Shown here: positions 7,735 through 14,997 of the stretch, piece after piece
Layout of the letters: every line of letters begins with the position of its first letter
Numbering within the stretch: the stretch's first letter is position 1
Assembly (NCBI RefSeq): GCF_003946165.1
Contig: NZ_RHOI01000004.1
Span: 62,001 to 126,000 of the forward strand
Source of the DNA: Lacticaseibacillus baoqingensis
Lineage (GTDB): Bacteria > Bacillota > Bacilli > Lactobacillales > Lactobacillaceae
Reading direction: 5' to 3'
Length of the DNA: 64,000 nt
Translations under genes and position numbers: made by a program
The notes under the pieces: model-generated
Told to the model about the DNA's origin: nothing
The model's database searches: none
Seen by the model: only the letters and a program-made list of their open reading frames with translations

Positions 7735-7780
7735 TTGCTCATTAATCATAAGATAGCGTATAATCACATTGAATTAATGA
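7735..7780 (+). promoter_or_regulatory. Possible promoter with flanking inverted repeat
   Basis: A perfect TATAAT at 7759-7764 has a weak TTGCTC 18 bases upstream. The pair is framed by TCATTAAT (7739-7746) and ATTAATGA (7773-7780), an inverted repeat that could bind a regulator. It would drive the small membrane-protein genes downstream. Confidence 0.4.
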
Positions 7781-7859
7781 TCATAGCACTGATAGATTTG
7801 TTATCCGCAGCGTTGCTGCATGTTGGTTCGTGACTAGCATGCAGGCTAGGAGGAAAATT

Positions 7860-8054
7860 ATGGTTCCAAAAACTGCGCGACAAGTTCGCTGGCTGATTGT
7901 CGGGATCTGGGGTATAGTGCTTTTTGGCAGTATTGCCATTCTGTCAGTGCCAGCATTTTTTGGCGGCTATGTGCCTTTTTGGGTGCCAATCGTCTCAATA
8001 TTAGTGGGCACTGTGACTTACGCGGTGTGTTTAAGGCAAAGCAGGCGCCCATAG
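7860..8054 (+). CDS. Small membrane protein, unknown function
   Basis: A 64-residue protein with two hydrophobic segments (WLIVGIWGIVLFGSIAIL and FWVPIVSILVGTVTYAV) and short basic ends. I do not recognise a family. ATG 7860 follows AGGAGG with a good spacer; the longer frame from 7830 has no ribosome site. It is first of a group of small membrane or secreted proteins with unknown roles. Confidence 0.65.
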   Translation: MVPKTARQVRWLIVGIWGIVLFGSIAILSVPAFFGGYVPFWVPIVSILVGTVTYAVCLRQSRRP

Positions 8055-8107
8055 CCAGTAATTGTAGTCAGCTTTTCGGGAGTTTCTGCTAACGAATAAG
8101 GAGAAGC

Positions 8108-8479
8108 ATGAAACCTGTAAAAATGGCCCACCAGCGCAAGCCTCATCGCATCGATAAGCTGATTGTTGCATTGACTACCGTCGATATTCCGGTTGTGAGC
8201 GGGGTGATCGTGTTAGCAGGTGCGATCGTGCTGCCAATCATGGCGGTGATGAAACATCGACAGGCCAAGCGCCTGCTGATCACAGTTTGGCAATTAGCGG
8301 ATCACTTAGGATTTTCTGCAGCTGATTTGAAGCGCTTGTCAGGCAGCTTTGATTACGGCGTCATTGATTGGGCACTTACTCGGCCAGGCCGAACGCAAAC
8401 AATTGTCCCGTCGCTTGAGACGATTTGTTTGGTTCGCGCCGAACTGAAGCGGTCAGTTAACCGCTGTGATACCGATTAA
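8108..8479 (+). CDS. Hypothetical protein with one membrane segment
   Basis: A 123-residue protein with one long hydrophobic helix (VVSGVIVLAGAIVLPIMAVM, about residues 29-48) between a basic N-terminus and a soluble C-terminal half of about 75 residues. No known domain was recognised. AAGGAG precedes the ATG. It lies between two other small membrane-protein genes on the same strand. Confidence 0.6.
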   Translation: MKPVKMAHQRKPHRIDKLIVALTTVDIPVVSGVIVLAGAIVLPIMAVMKHRQAKRLLITVWQLADHLGFSAADLKRLSGSFDYGVIDWALTRPGRTQTIVPSLETICLVRAELKRSVNRCDTD

Positions 8480-8523
8480 TTGGGGATGTACATGTTGTTG
8501 CTGCGTTTGTTAGAGGGTGCTGA

Positions 8524-8856
8524 ATGAAAAGAGAATTTTGGACCTTGAATCGCGTGTTGACGCTCTTGGTGTATGGGATGATTGCGTGCTTTGTCATCGG
8601 GCATGCGACGCCGACGTTGGCCGTTAGAACTAAAATGCTCTTTCACGGGTATTTGAGGAGTAGTCTAACGGCACAAATCACCAAGTCAAAGGAACATGGG
8701 GACCATGGTGAAGCAATCTACTTCGTTTCGCCTTCGCCGGTCAACGATTCAACAGCGGCAGCCGCGCTGGCCCAGCACACTATTTTGTTGCCTGATCACT
8801 ATCGCGTCACCACATTTGGACTGTCGTTTGCTGAGATGGCTACCAGCATGGGGTAG
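8524..8856 (+). CDS. Hypothetical exported or membrane-anchored protein
   Basis: A 110-residue protein with an N-terminal hydrophobic segment (VLTLLVYGMIACFVIGHA) that could be a signal peptide or anchor, followed by a polar domain predicted outside the cell. No family was recognised. The ribosome site is weak (GAGG with a short spacer), so the start is uncertain. It may belong to the same transcript as the two preceding genes. Confidence 0.5.
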   Translation: MKREFWTLNRVLTLLVYGMIACFVIGHATPTLAVRTKMLFHGYLRSSLTAQITKSKEHGDHGEAIYFVSPSPVNDSTAAAALAQHTILLPDHYRVTTFGLSFAEMATSMG

Positions 8857-8927
8857 CCATCTTTTAGTAAGGGCTGTGTTATTGGGGATGATTCGGCTGC
8901 TGAGCTTAGCAGGTAAGAATATTACCT

Positions 8928-9119
8928 TCACGGAATGGCAATACCGACTAGAAATAAGCACCAGTAAAGACCGACTCCGATCGTGAGGATGCCGATCAAG
9001 CTAAGCAATAATTTCCAATTTAATGAAAATCGCGCTTTGATGCTCGCAATTATCAGCATCACGCCGATAAAAATAAGCAGTATTGCAACAGATGTCCATA
9101 GTACGACGATCATCGACAT
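8928..9119 (-). CDS. Small two-helix membrane protein, unknown function
   Basis: A 63-residue protein made almost entirely of two hydrophobic helices (WTSVAILLIFIGVMLIIAS and LLLSLIGILTIGVGLYWCLF). ATG at 9119 is preceded by AAGGAG seven bases upstream; a longer frame back to 9170 has no ribosome site. It is the only minus-strand gene left of the dif site and points against its neighbours. Confidence 0.6.
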   Translation of the reverse strand: MSMIVVLWTSVAILLIFIGVMLIIASIKARFSLNWKLLLSLIGILTIGVGLYWCLFLVGIAIP

Positions 9120-9616
9120 TGTGATTCTCCTTAAATTGTCTTTGACAAACGACGCAAAACGTTGACGCACAGCCAGCGTAACAAACGAAGTGCCTCAAAG
9201 CAAACACAAGCGTGGAAGATGAATCAGGAACTGACTCAATCTGATTTATGGCTTAAACCTGACCTTAACTATCAAAGAAAAATGTCCCAGCAGGTTGGTG
9301 TGATCTGGATACTGAGGAGAAGGGTTAAGTGCCGGTCAACTTGACGTCTGCATTGGCTTCTCTAGTTGTGGCGTCCAATATAAAGGGCAATATGCCACCC
9401 CGCCAGCCCCTCCCTGATAAGGTTCTAGTGTGATGAATCCGTTGGCAGGAAGAGCTGGGCGCTGCTTGTTTTTTTTTGACATGTGAATATGTAGCGTATA
9501 TCAAACGCAAGATGTTTGATCAACTTAACTCACCGAAGCGGAATATGCCTCTGGTTGTTATAGACTCAGGAAAAGATACCAAATAGCTAATCCATTGATG
9601 TGGAAGGGGATGCGCA
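9120..9616. other. Gene-free region between small membrane-protein genes
   Basis: No gene is supported. TTGACA at 9476-9481, after a run of nine T residues, followed 15 bases later by TATATC is a weak promoter candidate for the frameshifted gene downstream. The rest shows no clear repeats, RNA motif or transposase fragment that I can recognise. Confidence 0.5.
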
Positions 9617-10130
9617 ATGAAAAAGTGGGGTTATCGTTTTATTTTTGGCCTGCCGGTGCTTGGCAACGAAGCACTGGCATACGCAAACTCTATCCTAGGA
9701 TGGCCGGCAATGCTCCTTCCATTGTGTCTTTTGCTGGCGTTTTGTCTTTCGCCGTTTAATCCCACTGCCACTGCTTCCTGACAGCGGTGCTTTGCTCATA
9801 TGGTTGGGACTCTACGCACTTTCACTAGTTTGGCTCTTGCGAAAAAGCCGCGTTGGTGAAGTCACCGAAAAGTTACCAGATACAGCTTTTCCCAGCGCCA
9901 AAAAACGGATCCGTCGCTGGAGCTGGGGATTTGGGGTTTTTGCTGCATTGATCATCGACGTGGTCCTGTCTGCCGTCCAATATCGCATTTATAATCGAGC
10001 AAATTTCTGGACGCACGGGATCGCAAATACACTATTTAATATGGCTTGGCAGTTCGCACTGATCGCCTGGCTTCTCGAACACACGTGGCGAGTCGCGCTT
10101 CAGTCGCGCCTCACCGTACGTTCCAGATAA
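9617..10130 (+). pseudogene. Membrane protein gene broken by a frameshift
   Basis: ATG 9617 opens a 54-codon hydrophobic frame (MKKWGYRFIFGLPVL...) that ends at 9781. A second frame covers the rest to 10130. Read upstream, this second frame continues the same hydrophobic sequence without a break (IPLPLLPDSGALLIWLGLYAL), so removing one T from TTT at 9755-9757 would give one continuous protein of about 170 residues with four membrane helices. The most likely explanation is a single-base insertion in the T run or a sequencing error. The function of the family is unknown to me. Confidence 0.6.
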
Positions 10131-10187
10131 CGTAAACAGCCGAGTACCGTTTCTGAGTTCTGTCACATCAACATGCGAGGTGTGAAA

Positions 10188-10379
10188 ATGAAACCTAATC
10201 GAGAACATTTGAGAGACAAATTGTCGATTGCTTTTCCAATATTTGCAACAATTGGTTTCTTGATTCTTTTTTCAATATCGATTTTAAAGCACGATTCCTT
10301 TATCCACGCTATGCTTATGCTTGGGCTCTCTTTGGTCTCTTTTGGAGTGGCTTTGGAAGTCCATAGCAAGCTTTGCTGA
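10188..10379 (+). CDS. Small two-helix membrane protein, unknown function
   Basis: A 63-residue protein with two hydrophobic segments (IAFPIFATIGFLILFSISIL and AMLMLGLSLVSFGVALEV). ATG 10188 is preferred over ATG 10173 because GAGG lies seven bases before it. AT-rich compared with the core genes, and next to the IS607-type element. Confidence 0.5.
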   Translation: MKPNREHLRDKLSIAFPIFATIGFLILFSISILKHDSFIHAMLMLGLSLVSFGVALEVHSKLC

Positions 10380-10538
10380 TTCCCATAATGTAGGAAATTA
10401 AAGGAAAAACAGTGGTACCCAATCTTTGAGTGTTATTGATTTTTGGTCAAGGAGGTTTGAAACTGTAACTTTAAATGTAGAACAACGTATAATGTTAAGG
10501 CATAATGGGGATACAATAATTAAGTGGGAGGTATCCTC

Positions 10539-11135
10539 ATGCTCAAACCAGGACAAATGGCTGAACGCATTGGCGTAACAGTGAAAACCTTACAGAAGTG
10601 GGACAAAGATGGCACGTTGCCAGCCTATCGAAATCTATACCGAAGAACAGTATCTTGCCTACCTAGGTAAGTCTAAGAAGAACGATCACAAGGTGATTGC
10701 TTATGCGCGTGTCTCAAATGCTGGGCAGAAAGATGACTTGAAGAATCAAGTTGACTTTTTACGTCAGTATGCCAATGGCAAAGGCGTAATCCTTGATGAC
10801 GTGATTACGGATGTTGGTAGTGGACTTAATTATAAGCGTAAGCATTGGAATGAGTTGCTTGATCAGATCATGGCTAACAATGTTGATGCCGTGTATATCA
10901 CTTATAAGGATCGTTTCGTCCGTTTCGGCTATGACTGGTTTGAACAATTAGCAAATAAATTTAACACCCAAATTGTGGTGCTGAATAACCCGGATTTGTC
11001 ACCTCAAGAAGAAATGACGCAAGACTTAATCAGTATCATTCACGTTTTCAGTTGCCGTATCTACGGTTTGCGTAAATACAAAAGGGTTTGCGTAAATACA
11101 AAAGCAAAATCGAAAATGATAAAGAACTGAAATAG
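10539..11135 (+). pseudogene. tnpA: IS607-family serine transposase TnpA, inactivated
   Basis: The N-terminal MerR-like helix-turn-helix (MLKPGQMAERIGVTVKTLQKW) begins at ATG 10539 after GGGAGG and runs to about 10625. The frame then shifts: the serine-recombinase part (IAYARVSNAGQKDDL with the catalytic Ser, YKDRFVRFG, FSCRIYGL) is in another frame, and a few codons that normally join the two parts appear to be missing. A second lesion near the 3' end is a perfect 20-bp tandem duplication at 11065-11104. Removing one copy restores GLRKYKSKIENDKELK and the stop at 11133. Both lesions should abolish a full-length transposase. Confidence 0.85.
11065..11104 (+). repeat. Perfect 20-bp tandem duplication inside tnpA
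   Basis: The 20-base unit starting GGTTTGCGTAAATAC occurs twice head to tail without a mismatch. Twenty is not a multiple of three, so it shifts the reading frame of tnpA in its last codons. The perfect identity suggests a recent event. Confidence 0.9.
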
Positions 11136-11166
11136 CTGTGTCTTTCAGCGAAAGGAGGTGGGTCGA

Positions 11167-12339
11167 ATGATTAAAACACACAAAACCAAAATCTATCCAA
11201 ATGCTACCATGCGGAAAGTGCTTAATTCTCTTTTCAATTACCGAAGGTGTTGCTATAACCAAGCGTTAGAGACGTGGAACATGATGTATGACGAGTCATT
11301 GATCCTTGATGACAACTCCTTCCGCCCTAACGAACGCAAGGTGCGTGATGAACTAGTAGATAATAAACAGGATTGGCAGTTCCTTCAATCCGCGCGGGTT
11401 TTACAATTAGCCGTGAACGATCTAGCCAAGGGCTGGAAAAACTATTTCAATCCCAAGATGCCCAACCATGCTAAGCCACGCTTCAAGTCTAAGAAACGCT
11501 CAAAACGAGTCTTTAAGACGGATCGGGCCAAGGTGGTCAATGGTCGATTACGACTTGATAAACCTCGAGGGTCTGGAGCTTGGTATGACATTAAATTGGC
11601 TGAAAAGCTACGGTGGCAAGGTGATATTAAGCTTGTTACTGTAGTTGAAGAGGTCGATGGCTATTATGCCTGTTTGTCTATTGATGTAGCGGACATCGCT
11701 GTCGAGAAGCATGGAGTGCAGGTCACTGGTGTTGATGCTAACATTGCACGATTTGATTACAAAGACGCCTATGGGTATCAACAAGTGAACTCGCTGCCGC
11801 AAAGCTTGCCCTGCCTATACCAACGCATCACCGTTTATCAACGACTCTTAGCACGTAAACGAGTGGCAAATCCAAAAAGTTTTCAATCAAATAATTACCG
11901 CACAACGAGAACCAAGTTGAAGCGCGATTATCAGAAAGTTAAACGGATACAAGAGGATTTGCTCAAGAAATTTACGGCTAAGCTGGTAGATGAGAACGAC
12001 GTAGTCGCTATCGAAGACTTGGATGTCTTGCATATGAAGATGAACAAGCGACTAGGCAAGAACCTTCATCGATCGATGTTTGGCAAATTCAAGCAAATGA
12101 TGGCGTATAAGAGCAAGTGGAACGGTGTAAAACTGGTCCTGGTTGATCAGTTTTATCCAAGCACTCAGCGTTGCTCGCAATGCGGTTATATCAAGACTGG
12201 TGATGAGAAAATTGGCTTGAGCGGTAATCAAAAGCATTACACAGGACATGATGAATATGTGTGTTATCACTGCGGTGCGAAGATGCTTCGCGATGAAAAC
12301 GCCGTGGAGAATCTGATTCAATACACGCAAGTAAAATAA
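11167..12339 (+). CDS. tnpB: TnpB, RNA-guided RuvC-like nuclease of the IS607 element
   Basis: TnpB proteins are omega-RNA-guided DNA endonucleases and ancestors of Cas12. This 390-residue copy is intact. The RuvC residues are visible as D190 (VTGVDAN), E283 (VAIEDLD) and D376 (LRDENAVEN), and the zinc ribbon has both CxxC pairs (CSQCG and CYHCG). ATG 11167 follows AAAGGAGG by eight bases; GTG 11158 overlaps that site and is unlikely. The guide RNA of such proteins comes from the 3' end of tnpB and the right end of the element, so the sequence just after 12250 is where to look. Confidence 0.93.
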   Translation: MIKTHKTKIYPNATMRKVLNSLFNYRRCCYNQALETWNMMYDESLILDDNSFRPNERKVRDELVDNKQDWQFLQSARVLQLAVNDLAKGWKNYFNPKMPNHAKPRFKSKKRSKRVFKTDRAKVVNGRLRLDKPRGSGAWYDIKLAEKLRWQGDIKLVTVVEEVDGYYACLSIDVADIAVEKHGVQVTGVDANIARFDYKDAYGYQQVNSLPQSLPCLYQRITVYQRLLARKRVANPKSFQSNNYRTTRTKLKRDYQKVKRIQEDLLKKFTAKLVDENDVVAIEDLDVLHMKMNKRLGKNLHRSMFGKFKQMMAYKSKWNGVKLVLVDQFYPSTQRCSQCGYIKTGDEKIGLSGNQKHYTGHDEYVCYHCGAKMLRDENAVENLIQYTQVK

Positions 12340-12685
12340 TCATTCAGGGTATGGCTAATACCTTAAAGTTCAAGAGCTGGTCAATGTCGTGAGGGCTTAT
12401 GTCTGAGTGAGAATACCAATGTAGACGGGACTAAGTGAAATGCAGAATGTAAATCAAGAAAGGAAATATATTAACCTTTATTGGTGTCAAATAGACGTTC
12501 TTCCACATTTTATATAGCAGAGACTTATGTATCAAGCGGTATATAGATCTCAACAAAATAGAAAAATAGATAGCAAAAGTACGGTGAAGAGTCGTGGACA
12601 TTAAGTCCACGGCTCTTCTGTGGTTTTAGGGCAAGTTAAATAAGGAACATAGTAAGAATCAGCAAAACCTTGAAAGGGCGGCGTA
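12340..12685. other. Gene-free region between tnpB and the IS30 remnant
   Basis: The first 130 bases probably hold the right end of the IS607 element and the scaffold part of an omega RNA (hairpin GGTAT-ggcta-ATACC, then the GAGGGCTTATGTCTGAGTGAG segment). A strong 12-bp hairpin with one GU pair lies at 12588-12616 (AGAGTCGTGGAC and GTCCACGGCTCT) and may be a terminator. Nothing else is recognisable. Confidence 0.45.
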
Positions 12686-13624
12686 ATCACGGCATATAAG
12701 CACCTTAGCGAAGCAGAGCGCGGTCAAATCGAAATCTTATGGCATCAGGGTAAGACGCAAGCTGAAATCGCACGTATCCTACATCGTATCCGCAGCACGA
12801 TCTCACGCGAGATGTTGCATAGCCAAGAGTTTTAAGACTACAAGATGTTCAAACCGCGCCAGCGTCAGCATATCTTGCGCTGTGACGCCATGATTGCCCA
12901 GAATAATGCACGCGGCTGCGTAATCGCAAGATTGGCCGCAAACCGTCTGTGACGCGGCGTATGACTGACATCATCGCAGAGGGTTATGCGCATCACTCGT
13001 CACCTGAGCAGATCGTTCACGGACACATAGAAATCACGGTGTGCCGCAATACAGTCTACAATTGGATCTTTCGTGGCTGGGTACCTAAAGTTGTTCATGA
13101 TCAAATAAAGCGGTATCACAGGCGCCCTAAGCGCCGCAAAGAGGCACTCGCAGAAGCAAATCGTGAAATGATCAAGTCACGCTAGATTGAAAATCGGCCC
13201 GAAATTATCAACGATCGCGAACGGCTTGGTGACTGGGAATTGGATTGCGTACTGCCATCACGATCCGGTAAAAAGGTCATCGTGACGTTCAACGAACGGC
13301 GCACCAGACTCACATTCATGGCGTTAGCAAAAGCTCAGACCGGTGAAGCGTTGGTACCAGATCGATACATTGATGTCGCTGTATGGTGAGCACGTCTTGT
13401 CGTTAACGTGTGATCATGGTGCAGAGTTCACGAACGCAACACTGATCGGCAGAATTGAGAATACATACCACAAATAGCTGTATTTTGTGCATTCGTATGC
13501 GCCTGAAGAACTCCGGCACCAATGAGAACAACGGGCTGATTTGGGCGTTTCTGCTGAAACCAAGACTCAAGCCGACATGAAATTTGTTACGGATAAACTG
13601 AATAAACGCCGGAGAAAAATGTAA
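12686..13624 (+). pseudogene. Degenerate IS30-family transposase
   Basis: Fragments in several frames read as an IS30 transposase: YKHLSEAERGQIEILW and QAEIARIL (helix-turn-helix), SSPEQIVHGHIE, GDWELDCVLPSRSGKK (first catalytic Asp of the DDE triad) and CDHGAEFTNATL (second Asp). Several stops and frameshifts interrupt it, including TAA near 12833 and TAG at 13183. No terminal inverted repeats were located. It is an old, dead copy lying just left of the dif site. Confidence 0.85.
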
Positions 13625-13744
13625 GATTGGAAAACATGTACAAACATGTACAGTGGTAATGGCAAATGAAATCACCCAAAATCAGAAGGCGCAAAAATGA
13701 GCTTAATACGAGGGGATAATGACAATGACTTTTTCATCTTCTCT

Positions 13745-13772
13745 AGTTTACATAATATATATTATACGAAGT
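13745..13772. other. Probable dif site (XerC/XerD chromosome dimer resolution)
   Basis: Read on the minus strand the 28 bp divide into an 11-base arm ACTTCGTATAA, the 6-base centre TATATA and the 11-base arm TTATGTAAACT. This agrees with the Bacillus subtilis dif site, as I remember it, at 26 of 28 positions; the XerD-side arm TTATGTAAACT is identical. The two arms also form an imperfect palindrome, as expected for a Xer recombination site. Gene direction flips here: genes on the left run rightward and genes on the right run leftward. Both facts indicate the replication terminus. Confidence 0.85.
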
Positions 13773-13787
13773 AACATCTTCGGAACT

Positions 13788-13810
13788 ATCCCAAGGCTTT
13801 ACCTTGGGAT
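13788..13810. repeat. Inverted repeat beside dif
   Basis: ATCCCAAGG and CCTTGGGAT form a perfect 9-bp stem around a 5-base loop, 15 bases from the dif site. There is no T-tract on either side, so it is not an obvious terminator; its role is unknown. Confidence 0.6.
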
Positions 13811-13824
13811 CTGATCTGATGTGC

Positions 13825-13863
13825 AAAAAACGCGTCTGTTGGCCCTTTGCCTGACAAACGCGT
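13825..13863 (-). terminator. Terminator of the dCMP deaminase operon
   Basis: On the minus strand a stem of ACGCGTTTGT and a matching arm with one GU pair is followed by six T residues. It ends the long minus-strand block that begins upstream at nth. Confidence 0.75.
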
Positions 13864-13875
13864 GCATTAGTCGGT

Positions 13876-14337
13876 TCATTCGGCGGTCAATTTGACCGCA
13901 TCGATTTGATGATTGGCCAATAGCGTTACCGCATATGGATCGTTGTGGTAATCGTTAGCGTAATAGATCTTGCTGACACCGGCTTGGATCAATGCTTTGG
14001 TACAATTCAAGCACGGGAAAAATGTCACATAAACAGTTGCATTGCGTGTGGACACGCCATTTAATGCACATTGCAAGATCGCATTCATTTCAGCGTGTAA
14101 TGTGCGGATACAATGGCCATCACGCATCAAGTGGCCCGCATCATCGCAGTGCGGATCGCCGGAAATGCTGCCGTTATAGCCAGTCGCGATAATGCGGTGA
14201 TCTTTGACTAAAACTGCCCCTACCGTTGCCCTTTCGCAAGTCGAACGCTCGGCAACATTGGTGGCCAATTTCATGAAGTAATGATCCCATGATTCACGAT
14301 GCGCATGCCGTTTAGAGGCAATGATTTGATCAGTCAT
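13876..14337 (-). CDS. comEB: dCMP deaminase (ComEB-like)
   Basis: Deaminates dCMP to dUMP, feeding thymidylate synthesis; the family is also named ComEB from its place in competence operons, without a proven role in DNA uptake. The zinc site is complete: HAEMNA (His81, Glu83) and PCLNC (Cys109, Cys112), and a CDDAGHL segment matches the allosteric region of dCMP deaminases. Length is 153 residues. Its start overlaps the nth stop by four bases, so the two are probably cotranslated. Confidence 0.9.
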   Translation of the reverse strand: MTDQIIASKRHAHRESWDHYFMKLATNVAERSTCERATVGAVLVKDHRIIATGYNGSISGDPHCDDAGHLMRDGHCIRTLHAEMNAILQCALNGVSTRNATVYVTFFPCLNCTKALIQAGVSKIYYANDYHNDPYAVTLLANHQIDAVKLTAE

Positions 14338-14981
14338 GCTTTACCTGCTTTCTGTAAAGGTTGATAATATGGCGCAAATTGTTGCCATTCAGGCGGTAGT
14401 TGGGGATTTTTGGCTGTCAGCCATTCGCGGCCGACACGGATCAAGGCACGATGCAGTGTGATCCAGGTGGATTGCGGCATCAATGTCTCCAACCGTGCTT
14501 GGATCTGATCAGGGGTTGCCGTCGCCGCGACGATGCCAAAGCCTTTGATGATGCGGCTGACATGCGTGTCAACGGCAATGCCAGGAATGTTGAAGGCATC
14601 TGTGCGCACCACGGTAGCAGTTTTGCGGCCGACACCAGGCAAGCTGGTCAATTCCTGATAGGTCTGCGGGACCACCCCGTCAAAATCTGTGAGCAGCTTA
14701 GTACTTAATGCTTTTAAATATTTCGCCTTGTTGTGGTATAACCCCAACCGGTCAATATAAGCTTCGATCTCAGTGATACTGGCTTGCGCCATATGCTGCG
14801 GATCGGGATAGGCTGCAAACAATTTGGGCGTGACGGCATTGACAGCCACATCCGTGGTTTGCGCTGACAACATGACCGCCACTAAGATCTCGAAAGGATC
14901 ATGGGCAGTCAAGGTCGGCTGGGCATTCGGATAGCGTGCCAAGACGGCATTTAAAAATGTTTGTGCTTGCTGATCATTCAT
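14334..14981 (-). CDS. nth: Endonuclease III without the iron-sulfur cluster motif
   Basis: Base-excision-repair glycosylase/AP lyase for oxidised pyrimidines. The helix-hairpin-helix LPGVGRKTATVV carries catalytic K120, and D138 lies in AVDTHV, at the same numbers as in Escherichia coli Nth. The C-terminal four-cysteine motif that holds the [4Fe-4S] cluster in most family members is missing; the protein has no cysteine at all, and the region reads NPQLPPEWQQFAPYY. ATG 14981 follows GGGGGAG; a GTG two codons upstream overlaps it. Order dnaD-nth is as in Bacillus. Confidence 0.93.
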   Translation of the reverse strand: MNDQQAQTFLNAVLARYPNAQPTLTAHDPFEILVAVMLSAQTTDVAVNAVTPKLFAAYPDPQHMAQASITEIEAYIDRLGLYHNKAKYLKALSTKLLTDFDGVVPQTYQELTSLPGVGRKTATVVRTDAFNIPGIAVDTHVSRIIKGFGIVAATATPDQIQARLETLMPQSTWITLHRALIRVGREWLTAKNPQLPPEWQQFAPYYQPLQKAGKA

Positions 14982-14997
14982 AGCCACTCCCCCTGCT

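Larger units (their letters stand above)
10539..12339 (+). mobile_element. IS607-type element, core genes (ends not determined)
   Basis: A serine-recombinase tnpA followed by tnpB on the same strand is the standard layout of IS607 elements. Such elements lack terminal inverted repeats, so the ends cannot be placed by eye; the given limits are those of the two genes. Non-coding flanks of the element probably extend 50-100 bases to each side, including a small GGTAT/ATACC hairpin at 12347-12361 beyond tnpB. With tnpA broken the copy should not be able to move on its own. Confidence 0.8.

Noticed and set aside
8696-8986. Second plus-strand frame overlapping the 110-residue exported protein
   Set aside because: It overlaps a better-supported gene, lacks a ribosome site and ends inside the opposite-strand membrane protein gene.
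12588-12616. Strong hairpin as an IS607 or IS30 end
   Set aside because: IS607 elements have no terminal inverted repeats and the hairpin is not repeated at the far side of the IS30 remnant; it is more likely a terminator, but the T-tract is poor, so it is not listed as one.
13403-13675. Minus-strand frame inside the IS30 remnant
   Set aside because: Antisense to the decayed transposase, without a ribosome site.
13750-13772. loxP-like sequence (TATACGAAGT)
   Set aside because: Only one arm resembles loxP. The whole 28 bp fits dif much better in both arms and centre.
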